A stretch of DNA of 48,210 bases from Clostridia bacterium (GTDB lineage: Bacteria; Bacillota_A; Clostridia; Oscillospirales; CAG-272): positions 1 to 48,210 of the forward strand of contig JAFTRQ010000186.1 in assembly GCA_017462125.1 (NCBI GenBank). The letters are read 5' to 3'. The first letter of the stretch is position 1; every line of letters begins with the position of its first letter. Shown piece after piece: positions 17,025 through 23,740 of this stretch. The notes below the pieces were generated by a model that did no database searches, was not told the DNA's origin, and worked only from the letters and a program-made list of their open reading frames with translations. The position numbers and the translations under genes were made by a program.

Positions 17025-18110
17025 ATGGCTAACAGATTGTTTCAGAATGTAATTCATCAGATGAAGACGGCGGTTGACCGTGTTATCGGTGTTATTGATG
17101 AAAACGGAGTTGTCATCGCTTGCTCGGAGCTTGTAAAGATAGGCGAGATCAAGCAAGGTGTTCGCGACGAGCTTACATATTCCACAGACATCGCGGTTTC
17201 GGGAGGCTATACCTACCGTCCCATTTCCATCGGCGCAAAGAATGAATACATCGTATTCATGGAGGGCGAGGATAAGATGGCTGAGAAGATGTCCAAGCTT
17301 TTGGCGGTTTCTCTTTGCAACATCAAGAATCTTTACGACGAAAAGTACGATAAGGGACTCTTCATCAAGAACATCATCCTTGATAATATCCTTCCCAGCG
17401 ATATTTATATCAAGTCCAAGGAGCTTCACTTCAGCTCTGAGGAAAGCAGAATCGTATTCCTCATCAAGTTCTTCGGCAAGACCGACGTTATGCCCTTCGA
17501 GATGCTGCAGAATATGTTCCCCGATAAGAGCAAGGACTACGTCATCAGCGTTGGCGAGCACGACGTTGTGCTGGTTAAGGACGTAAAGCCCGATGCGGAT
17601 ATCAAGGACATCGAGAAGATCGCAACCAATATCTCCGATACCCTCACCTCCGAGTTCTACACCAAGGTCAATATCGGTATCTCTACCGTTGTAGACAACC
17701 TGAAGGACCTTGCGCGTGCTTATAAGGAAGCACAGGTAGCGCTTGACGTAGGCAAGGTATTCGAGACCGAAAAGAATATCATCAGCTACGAGAATCTCGG
17801 TATCGGAAGACTGATCTATCAGCTTCCTACCACACTTTGCGATATGTTCCTCCAGGAGGTATTCAAGAAGGGTAGCCTTGAGTCTCTCGACCGCGAGACG
17901 CTCATGACCATTCAGTGCTTCTTCGAGAACAACCTCAACGTATCCGAAACCTCCAGAAAGCTTTTCGTACATAGAAATACTCTGGTTTACAGACTTGAAA
18001 AGATCCGCAAGATCACAGGCCTTGATCTGCGCGAGTTTGAGCATGCGATCACCTTTAAGGTTGCGCTGATGGTCAAGAAGTATCTCGGCAGCAAGCCCTC
18101 CAAGTTCTGA
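17025..18110 (+). CDS. PucR/CdaR-family helix-turn-helix regulator
   Basis: A 361-residue transcription factor. The N-terminal part (about 1-130) resembles a sugar-diacid-recognition or sensor-like domain. The middle (about 175-270) fits the GGDEF-like region of CdaR proteins. The C-terminus (about 300-355) is the PucR-type HTH: NNLNVSETSRKLFVHRNTLV followed by RLEKIRKITG. RBS AAAGGGG precedes ATG 17025. It is not next to any glycerate or allantoin gene, so the regulon cannot be named. Confidence 0.82.
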   Translation: MANRLFQNVIHQMKTAVDRVIGVIDENGVVIACSELVKIGEIKQGVRDELTYSTDIAVSGGYTYRPISIGAKNEYIVFMEGEDKMAEKMSKLLAVSLCNIKNLYDEKYDKGLFIKNIILDNILPSDIYIKSKELHFSSEESRIVFLIKFFGKTDVMPFEMLQNMFPDKSKDYVISVGEHDVVLVKDVKPDADIKDIEKIATNISDTLTSEFYTKVNIGISTVVDNLKDLARAYKEAQVALDVGKVFETEKNIISYENLGIGRLIYQLPTTLCDMFLQEVFKKGSLESLDRETLMTIQCFFENNLNVSETSRKLFVHRNTLVYRLEKIRKITGLDLREFEHAITFKVALMVKKYLGSKPSKF

Positions 18111-18142
18111 TAATTTTCAGCAATTTATACCGACCCCTATAT

Positions 18143-18184
18143 AAGCGGGACACCTGCGTTTTTTATCTCGGGTGTTTCGCTTAT
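18143..18184 (+). terminator. Hairpin after the PucR-type regulator
   Basis: AAGCGGGACACC pairs with GGGTGTTTCGCTT (imperfect), with a T-rich loop. It starts about 32 bases after the regulator stop. A weak terminator is plausible; no long T-run follows. Confidence 0.5.
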
Positions 18185-18296
18185 TGAATTGTAACCGACT
18201 AAATTGATGGATTGTTAACAAATACAGGCTCGAAATCGGTTGGCGATTTGTACGTGTTGACGGATTTCGGCAATCTGTTTACAGAAAGGTTAGAAT

Positions 18297-19916
18297 ATGA
18301 AGCAACAAAAATATACAGTAAAGGGTCTGTGCTCCGAGGAGCGGAGCGAGGTCGTATTGCGTACGCTGAATACGGTGATACCCGAGGCGTACGCTGCCTC
18401 CTGCAATATTGAGGATTCGTCCTTGACCTTTTCCATAAAATTCGATAAGAGAACTCAGCACGATGCCGAGCAGAGGCTTGGCGGTGCGTTGGCGGCGCTG
18501 GGCTTTGAGCTCATCCTTCCCGCAAACGTCAATACCTATGCTTACGTGGGCGACAAGCCGAAGAAAACGAGAATGATCCCCACGGCTGTGGCGGTGTCCC
18601 TCATCGCCGCGTTTATGGCGCTGACGCTGCTGTTCACCTTCGCTGCCTGCGATCTTTTCAGCGTGGGAAGCTCGGGTCAGCAGGGCAATCTCGGAGGCGT
18701 GACCGAGATCCACATCGACGGCGCAAATCTGCCCGACTACGTGGAGGATCTGGTAAAGCTTGACGAGATCTTCAAAATGTATTCCTACGACGGCATTGAT
18801 CAAGAGGCAATGGGCGCGGCGATGCTGAAGGCCTATATCGCGGCAACGGGCGACGTTTATGCCGAGTATATGACGGCGGAGGAATTTGACTCCTACAATT
18901 CCGAAAGCGCAGGCGAATTCGTGGGAATCGGTGTGTCGATCGTCAACTCTACCGTTGAGATCAACGGCTACACCTACAAGGTTATGGAGATCATCTCTGT
19001 CTTCGCCGATTCTCCCGCGCAGGAGAACGGTGTTCGCGTTGGTGACTGCATTATGTACGTTGGCGGCGGCGAGGAAAGAACGCTGGTTGACGTATTGGGC
19101 TATACCGAAGCGCTGAATACCATGCTTGGCGAAGCGGGAACCAAGGCTGAATTTACCGTCTTCAGACCCGATAAGACACAGGAGATCGGTTATAAGGAGA
19201 TCAACTTCTCCATTGAGAGAAGAAAGGTCATTACGGAATCGGTCAACTACCGCATCAGCGAGACCGACAGCCGCGTTGGTATCGTGAATATCACCGGCTT
19301 TGATCAGACCACCGCGCCTCAGTTCTGTGAGGCTGTGGATGCGTTGCTTGCCGAGGGATGCGAATACTTTGTATTTGACGTGCGAAACAATCCCGGCGGA
19401 GCGCTTGCATCTATTGAGGCTGTGCTGTCCTATTTCCTTGACGAGGGAGATCTGATCGTCTCTACCGAGGCGGCGGACGGCTCCAAGCAGGAGGACTACG
19501 TTGCCGTCAGAAATTACGGCGCGCAGTACGAGGGCTACAACGTCAAGAGAAGCGATATCGGAAAGTACAAGGGCCTGAAATCGATCGTTCTCGTAAATCA
19601 GAACTCCGCAAGCGCGGCAGAGCTCTTTACGGCAACCTTCCGTGATTACGGTCTTGCCGAGATCGTGGGTATGACCACCTACGGAAAGGGCTGTATGCAG
19701 ACCATTATTCCTCTTGAAAGATACGGTCTTGAGGGCGGCTTGCGCGTGACTACCGCAATGTATTTCTCCAAGAGCCATACGGTCTATCACGGTACGGGAA
19801 TCGTGCCCGACCACACCGTGGAGCTCAGCGAGGAGGCTCTTGAATACAATTTCTTCCTTCTCCCCGAAGCGCTTGACGATCAGCTGCTGACAGCCATCGA
19901 TCTGCTTACAAAATAA
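18297..19916 (+). CDS. S41-family C-terminal processing protease with extra N-terminal cytoplasmic domain
   Basis: Membrane-anchored serine protease of the CtpA/CtpB type, acting outside the cell membrane. Residues 1-75 are cytoplasmic and predict a compact alpha/beta domain. A membrane helix follows at about 92-118, then a PDZ region (about 190-290) and the S41 core. The catalytic pair is visible: Ser439 in NSASAAE and Lys464 in TYGKGCMQ. The 539-residue length exceeds simple CtpB proteins because of the N-terminal domain. ATG 18297 follows GAAAGG. It lies just upstream of greA (35-base gap) and could be co-transcribed with it. Confidence 0.9.
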   Translation: MKQQKYTVKGLCSEERSEVVLRTLNTVIPEAYAASCNIEDSSLTFSIKFDKRTQHDAEQRLGGALAALGFELILPANVNTYAYVGDKPKKTRMIPTAVAVSLIAAFMALTLLFTFAACDLFSVGSSGQQGNLGGVTEIHIDGANLPDYVEDLVKLDEIFKMYSYDGIDQEAMGAAMLKAYIAATGDVYAEYMTAEEFDSYNSESAGEFVGIGVSIVNSTVEINGYTYKVMEIISVFADSPAQENGVRVGDCIMYVGGGEERTLVDVLGYTEALNTMLGEAGTKAEFTVFRPDKTQEIGYKEINFSIERRKVITESVNYRISETDSRVGIVNITGFDQTTAPQFCEAVDALLAEGCEYFVFDVRNNPGGALASIEAVLSYFLDEGDLIVSTEAADGSKQEDYVAVRNYGAQYEGYNVKRSDIGKYKGLKSIVLVNQNSASAAELFTATFRDYGLAEIVGMTTYGKGCMQTIIPLERYGLEGGLRVTTAMYFSKSHTVYHGTGIVPDHTVELSEEALEYNFFLLPEALDDQLLTAIDLLTK

Positions 19917-19951
19917 CAAATTATTTATTACAATTATAAGGAGTAATTATC

Positions 19952-20449
19952 ATGTCCACTAAAAAACAGATGCTTTACACCCCCGAAGGATATAAGGTCC
20001 TCACAGACGAGCTCAACTACCTCAAGACGGTCAGAAGAGAAGAAATCAAGGAAGCCATTGCGGTTGCAAAGGGCTTCGGCGACCTTTCCGAGAACGCTGA
20101 GTACGATGAGACAAGAAACGATCAGGCCAAGACCGAGGCGAGAATCAAGGAGCTTGAGGAGCTGGTTGAGAACGCGGTTGTGGTTGACGAGACAAAGCTC
20201 GACACAAGCGTTGTTTCCCTTGGCTCTACCGTAACCGTTTACGACGTTGAGGAGGACGAGGAGATCGTTTACAGCATCGTTGGCTCCAACGAGGCAAACC
20301 CCATGGAGTGCAAGATCAGCGACCAGTCTCCTATCGGCAAGGCACTTATGGGTGCTCGCGCAGGTGACACCGTTGTGATCGAGGTTCCTTACGGCACCGT
20401 TCACATGGAGGTTAAGGACGTAACCAGAAGCCAGAAGGCAGAGGATTGA
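19952..20449 (+). CDS. greA: Transcription elongation factor GreA
   Basis: Stimulates RNA cleavage in backtracked RNA polymerase. The 165-residue protein has the N-terminal coiled coil with the acidic tip (SENAEYDE, about 49-56) and the C-terminal FKBP-like domain (SPIGKALMGARAGDTV). ATG 19952 follows AAGGAG at 19940-19945. A membrane-protein gene begins 8 bases after its stop codon, which suggests co-transcription. Confidence 0.96.
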   Translation: MSTKKQMLYTPEGYKVLTDELNYLKTVRREEIKEAIAVAKGFGDLSENAEYDETRNDQAKTEARIKELEELVENAVVVDETKLDTSVVSLGSTVTVYDVEEDEEIVYSIVGSNEANPMECKISDQSPIGKALMGARAGDTVVIEVPYGTVHMEVKDVTRSQKAED

Positions 20450-20457
20450 TCAATCAT

Positions 20458-21210
20458 ATGAGAGACAACAAGGATTTCGACGAGTCAAAGCTTGATGCGG
20501 CGGAAATCAAGTTGACCTCGTCAAACCGAGTGCTTGGATGGCTGGAGAATTTCTGGTACTATCACAAGTGGAAGGTAATCATAATACTGTTTTTTGCGGT
20601 TATTCTGACCGTCGGAGTGGTGCAGATGGTGAACAAGGAGGAATCCGACGCCACGGTGGTTGTTGCCGTTCCCGCGGATCTGTATGCCGAGCATATCGAG
20701 GGGATCGATAACGTGCTGACGGCTCTGATCCCCACGGGCGGAGAGAGCGGAGCGAAAAATCTCACGCTGATCACCTATCCCATCTATTCCGAGGATGAGC
20801 TGAAGGCGGCGAACGAAGCCGAGACCGACGAAGACGGAAAATACGTACAGAAGGTGCTGCAATCCTATAATACCTCGAAGATCGAGGAGTACAGAAGCTA
20901 TTTGCAGACGGGAGAGTGCTCCATTTTGTTCGTCAGCGAATATCTTTACGCAAATCTTCGTGATCAGAACCGTTTGCGTCCTGTCTCGGAGGTGTTCGGT
21001 GAAGCGGCTCCTGCGGGTACGATGTCGGACGGATACGGCATCCGTCTTGGAGATACATATCTGTACGAGTACTTTGACGAGCTGAAGGTGTTGCCCGAGG
21101 ATACGGTCATCTGCCTGATGCGATCCTATATCTGGGGAGCAAGCTCCGATGAGGAAAAGTACGGTGAGATCGAAGAATATTATAAAAAGATCGTGACCTT
21201 TGGTAACTGA
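20458..21210 (+). CDS. Unknown single-pass membrane protein downstream of greA
   Basis: Not recognised. The 250-residue product has a short charged N-terminal tail (1-22), the segment FWYYHKWK next to one strong membrane helix (about 37-54), and an outside domain of about 190 residues rich in Glu, Tyr and Ser. The frame also has a TTG at 20446, but that overlaps the greA stop; ATG 20458 lies behind GAGG at wider spacing. A terminator follows directly after the stop. Its place after greA points to shared expression rather than shared function. Confidence 0.75.
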   Translation: MRDNKDFDESKLDAAEIKLTSSNRVLGWLENFWYYHKWKVIIILFFAVILTVGVVQMVNKEESDATVVVAVPADLYAEHIEGIDNVLTALIPTGGESGAKNLTLITYPIYSEDELKAANEAETDEDGKYVQKVLQSYNTSKIEEYRSYLQTGECSILFVSEYLYANLRDQNRLRPVSEVFGEAAPAGTMSDGYGIRLGDTYLYEYFDELKVLPEDTVICLMRSYIWGASSDEEKYGEIEEYYKKIVTFGN

Positions 21211-21218
21211 TCAAAACG

Positions 21219-21252
21219 AAAATGCCGATTCGCTTATGTGGATCGGCATTTT
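21219..21252 (+). terminator. Terminator after the greA transcript
   Basis: AAAATGCCGAT (21219-21229) pairs perfectly with ATCGGCATTTT (21242-21252) around a 12-base loop, nine bases after the preceding stop. The stem's own T-run sits at the 3' end. Confidence 0.8.
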
Positions 21253-21274
21253 GCTTCAGAAAAGAGACATATTG

Positions 21275-22219
21275 ATGAAAAAAACACTTTTTGGTAATTT
21301 GCTGTTGTTGTTTGCCGCCGTGATCTGGGGCTTTGCCTTTGTGGCGCAGGTGATCGGTGTGGAGAGCGGGCTTGGACCCGTCAGCTTCAATGCGATCCGC
21401 TTTGGCTTGGGCGCGTTGGTGCTGCTTCCCGTTGTTCTGATCCTCGAGCGCAAGAAAAAGGGCTCCGAGAATAAAAGGACCCTGCTTATAGGATCGCTTG
21501 TCAGCGGTGTGATGCTGTTCTTTGCCGCAAATCTGCAGCAGTACGCGTTGTCTGTCAACGCAAATCCCGGATTTGCCGGCTTTATCACCGCCCTTTATAC
21601 CGTGTGGACTCCCGTGGCGTATTTCTTCATTTTCAAGAAGAAAACCGCGGCGAACGTATGGGTGGCGGTTGCCGTGTCGATTCTGGGCTTCTATCTGCTT
21701 TGTATGACCGACGGCGGTGGGATCACCTTTGGAATCGACGTGATCCTTCTGCTGATCAGCACGTTGTTCTGGACGGCGCAGATCCTTTCCGTGGATCATT
21801 TTGTTGACAAGGTCAGCCCCTTGAAGCTTTCGGTGGGGCAATATACCGTTTGCACGCTGCTGTCCTTTGCCTATGCATTCCTTTTCGAGAGAGAGACGCT
21901 GACCGTGGCAGCGGTAATGGATGCCAAATGGTCGATCCTCTACTGCGGCATTTTGTCGGTTGGCGTGGCATATACCCTTCAGGTAGTGGGGCAGAGAATG
22001 ACCAACCCCGTTTTCGCGGTGATCCTGATGTCTACCGAGTCGGTCTTTTCCGCCATCGGTGGCGTGCTGTGGAATCTTATCGTGCCTGTGGCTCTGCAGG
22101 TGGATCAGAATATCAGCGCGATCGGCTACGTGGGATGTGCCGTGATCTTTGCGGGAGTTGTTCTGTCACAGGTCGATTTTATTGGAATTTGGAGAGCGAG
22201 AAAGGAGAATAGGATATGA
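21275..22219 (+). CDS. DMT-superfamily transporter (EamA domains)
   Basis: A 314-residue inner-membrane protein of the drug/metabolite transporter type, with about ten hydrophobic helices arranged as two EamA repeats. It begins MKKTLFGNLLLLFAAVIWGF, a typical EamA start; GFITALYTVWTPVAYFFIF and VFAVILMSTESVFSAIGGVL mark the repeat ends. Substrate is unknown. The ATG at 21275 lies only 22 bases after a terminator stem, with a weak GAGA site, so it may depend on read-through. Its stop overlaps the next start by four bases (ATGA), so the two genes are translationally coupled. Confidence 0.85.
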   Translation: MKKTLFGNLLLLFAAVIWGFAFVAQVIGVESGLGPVSFNAIRFGLGALVLLPVVLILERKKKGSENKRTLLIGSLVSGVMLFFAANLQQYALSVNANPGFAGFITALYTVWTPVAYFFIFKKKTAANVWVAVAVSILGFYLLCMTDGGGITFGIDVILLLISTLFWTAQILSVDHFVDKVSPLKLSVGQYTVCTLLSFAYAFLFERETLTVAAVMDAKWSILYCGILSVGVAYTLQVVGQRMTNPVFAVILMSTESVFSAIGGVLWNLIVPVALQVDQNISAIGYVGCAVIFAGVVLSQVDFIGIWRARKENRI

Positions 22220-22686
22220 AGCTTTTGTTCAAGCAACGCTTTTTTTCGTGGTTTGACAGCTATGACGTCTACGACGAGGCGGGGAATACGGTCTTCAGCG
22301 TAGAGGGCAAGCTTTCTTGGGGAAAGAGGCTTGAGATCCACGATGCCTCGGGCGCCCACGTCGGCACGTTGAAGCAAAGGCCGTTTTCCTTCCTGCCCAC
22401 CTTCGAGATCTATCTCGGAGAGCGGTATATTGGGTGCGTGCAAAAGGAATTTACCTTTTTCAAGCCGTCCTTTCACATCGATTGCAACGGTTGGCACGTT
22501 GACGGCGAATGGTGGGAGTGGGATTACGAGATCCACGACCACGGCGGACGTCTTGTTGCAAGCATCTCAAAGGAGGTCTTTAATTGGACCGACACGTACG
22601 TCATTGGGGTGTACGATCCTGCCGATGCGGTTGCCGCGCTGATGGTGGTGCTTGCCATTGATGCGGAGAAGGATAATAGGAATTAA
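22216..22686 (+). CDS. LURP-one-related (YxjI-like) protein
   Basis: A 156-residue cytoplasmic protein with the beta-rich pattern of the LURP-one/tubby-like family: KQRFFSWFDSYDVYDEAG at the N-terminus, then strands such as LEIHDASG, FEIYLGERYIG, FHIDCNGWHVDGEW and YEIHDHGGRL. A short hydrophobic helix closes the chain (AVAALMVVLAI). Biochemical role is unknown. The ATGA overlap with the transporter gene indicates one operon, followed by a strong terminator. Confidence 0.8.
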   Translation: MKLLFKQRFFSWFDSYDVYDEAGNTVFSVEGKLSWGKRLEIHDASGAHVGTLKQRPFSFLPTFEIYLGERYIGCVQKEFTFFKPSFHIDCNGWHVDGEWWEWDYEIHDHGGRLVASISKEVFNWTDTYVIGVYDPADAVAALMVVLAIDAEKDNRN

Positions 22687-22693
22687 TATACAT

Positions 22694-22729
22694 AAAACCA
22701 CCGCGTGGAGTGTTTCTGCGGTGGTTTTT
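22694..22729 (+). terminator. Rho-independent terminator after LURP-one gene
   Basis: AAAACCACCGC and GCGGTGGTTTT form an 11-bp stem with a 13-base loop, ending in TTTTT, seven bases after the stop codon. Confidence 0.9.
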
Positions 22730-22752
22730 ACATTGGGTTGTTATTATGTTCA

Positions 22753-22996
22753 TTTCTTGTCACCGGCGACAAGAAACGAACCAAAGAAACGCCGCTTGGG
22801 GTAGGGGGAGGTTTCATAAATCAAAACGCAGCGGAGCCGCATTTTAATTTATTTCAACATCTCCTCCTCGCCCAAGACCCCACCCCCTCTGTGAGCTTTC
22901 ACCCCTTCGGGGTGCGCTCACGAGCGCGGGTTTGTCAATTGGAACAAGTAAAAACCTTCTGCCGCCCTTTAAACTGTAGCCGTGATCTTATTAAAA
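22753..22996 (+). repeat. Two-hairpin structured repeat, copy A
   Basis: Hairpin 1 is TTTCTTGTC/GACAAGAAA (22753-22776). After AACGCCG, hairpin 2 spans 22795-22876: outer stem CTTGGG/CCCAAG with a G-rich/C-rich extension, inner stem ATAAATCAAAA/TTTTAATTTAT, and a loop ending AGCCGC. A third stem GTGAGC/GCTCAC encloses CACCCC/GGGGTG in the tail. The tail then runs through TCAATTGG and CTGCCGCC to AGCCGTGATCTTATTAAAA. About 80 percent or more of it matches copy B (44199-44446) by eye. Confidence 0.8.
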
Positions 22997-23052
22997 CCGA
23001 AGATTCTGCAATCAGCGTCTTTTTCAACGATTTTATTAAGATCACGGCTACA
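22975..23052. repeat. 78-bp inverted repeat
   Basis: A 22-base arm (22975-22996, beginning TGTAGCCGTGATC) pairs with 23031-23052 with one mismatch, around a 34-base loop. The arm sequence ATTAAGATCACGGCT recurs once, unpaired, at 44207-44221 next to copy B. It could be a tiny terminal-inverted-repeat element or a duplicated end of the larger repeat. Confidence 0.65.
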
Positions 23053-23181
23053 ACATAAGCGCTTGAGATAGAATATGCAGCTTTCCTTTGGTGAGAAGCA
23101 AATGCTTGCATTTGCGAGACGAAGCGCAGCGTAGGCAGATTTCACTCCGGCAGTTTGCAGAAAAGTTACATAATAAGAATT

Positions 23182-23219
23182 CCCCGCGCGGACCATTGGT
23201 GGTCTGCGCGGGGGTTTTG
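23182..23219. terminator. GC-rich hairpin between convergent genes
   Basis: CCCCGCGCGGACCA pairs with TGGTCTGCGCGGGG (one mismatch) around TTGG, followed on the plus strand by GTTTTG. It lies six bases after the 3' end of the minus-strand DUF1854 gene and probably works in both directions. Confidence 0.65.
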
Positions 23220-23224
23220 TAAAG

Positions 23225-23740
23225 TCACATATCGACGATCAGAAGCTTTTTGCTGTGGGAATCAAGGGCGTGGAAGTCCTCGATAACGTAACGGTTATCA
23301 TCCGAGTCGCGGACTCTGACGCGTCCGTCGTCGTAAACTCTGATATCGGTATTACGGTTGCGGATATCAAATTCCTTGATGCCGCGGTCGGTGTCAACGC
23401 ACCAATGCAGGGTTCCGTATTTCTCGGAGATCGAAACGATCCTTGTGATATGGGGAACCAGATAGTAGTCATCGAGGCTGGCACGGATCGCGTTGCGGGA
23501 ATCCTTGTCGAGCTCAGCGAGCGCTCTGATGATGCCGATCTCCTTATTTTCCTTATCCAAGAGGGTAATGTACTCGTCCGCGCGGTTGACGGGGAAGAGG
23601 CGACGGGGCTCAAGCGGCTCGTGCACGGTTCCGTCGGAGAGGGTCAGCGTAACAAGATTGTTTTCGTACGCGGTGATTCTGTCGTCTCGGCCGATGAAAA
23701 GTCTTTTTTTCATTTCTACAGCTTTGTTTTCGGTACTCAT
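23225..23740 (-). CDS. DUF1854 family protein paired with ABC exporter
   Basis: A 171-residue soluble protein of unknown biochemical role that I recognise as DUF1854. It is highly charged; conserved-looking segments are LFIGRDDRITAYENN, LEPRRLFPVNRADEYITLLD, HWCVDTDRGIKEFDIRNR and the DDGRVRVRDSDDNRYVIEDF block. Its ATG overlaps the stop of the upstream ABC gene (TCAT at 23737-23740), so the two are translationally coupled. DUF1854 genes occur next to such ABC transporters elsewhere, including in cyanophycin gene sets, but no cyanophycin gene is present here. Confidence 0.85.
   Translation of the reverse strand: MSTENKAVEMKKRLFIGRDDRITAYENNLVTLTLSDGTVHEPLEPRRLFPVNRADEYITLLDKENKEIGIIRALAELDKDSRNAIRASLDDYYLVPHITRIVSISEKYGTLHWCVDTDRGIKEFDIRNRNTDIRVYDDGRVRVRDSDDNRYVIEDFHALDSHSKKLLIVDM

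Larger units (their letters stand above)
22687..23224. other. Intergenic region with terminators and structured repeats
   Basis: This 538-base gap holds a terminator for the LURP-one gene (22694-22729), one copy of the two-hairpin repeat (22753-22996), a 78-base inverted repeat overlapping its end (22975-23052), and a GC-rich hairpin (23182-23219). Open frames across it are built from repeat arms and lack ribosome sites, so no gene is called. Confidence 0.75.

Noticed and set aside
18279..19919. A 546-codon minus-strand frame opposite the S41 protease
   Set aside because: Shadow of a gene with a visible catalytic serine and lysine; its amino-acid composition is typical of antisense translation.
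22705..23058. Short open frames over the two-hairpin repeats (also 44226-44472)
   Set aside because: They consist of hairpin arms, lack ribosome sites, and the reading frame is not kept between copies A and B.
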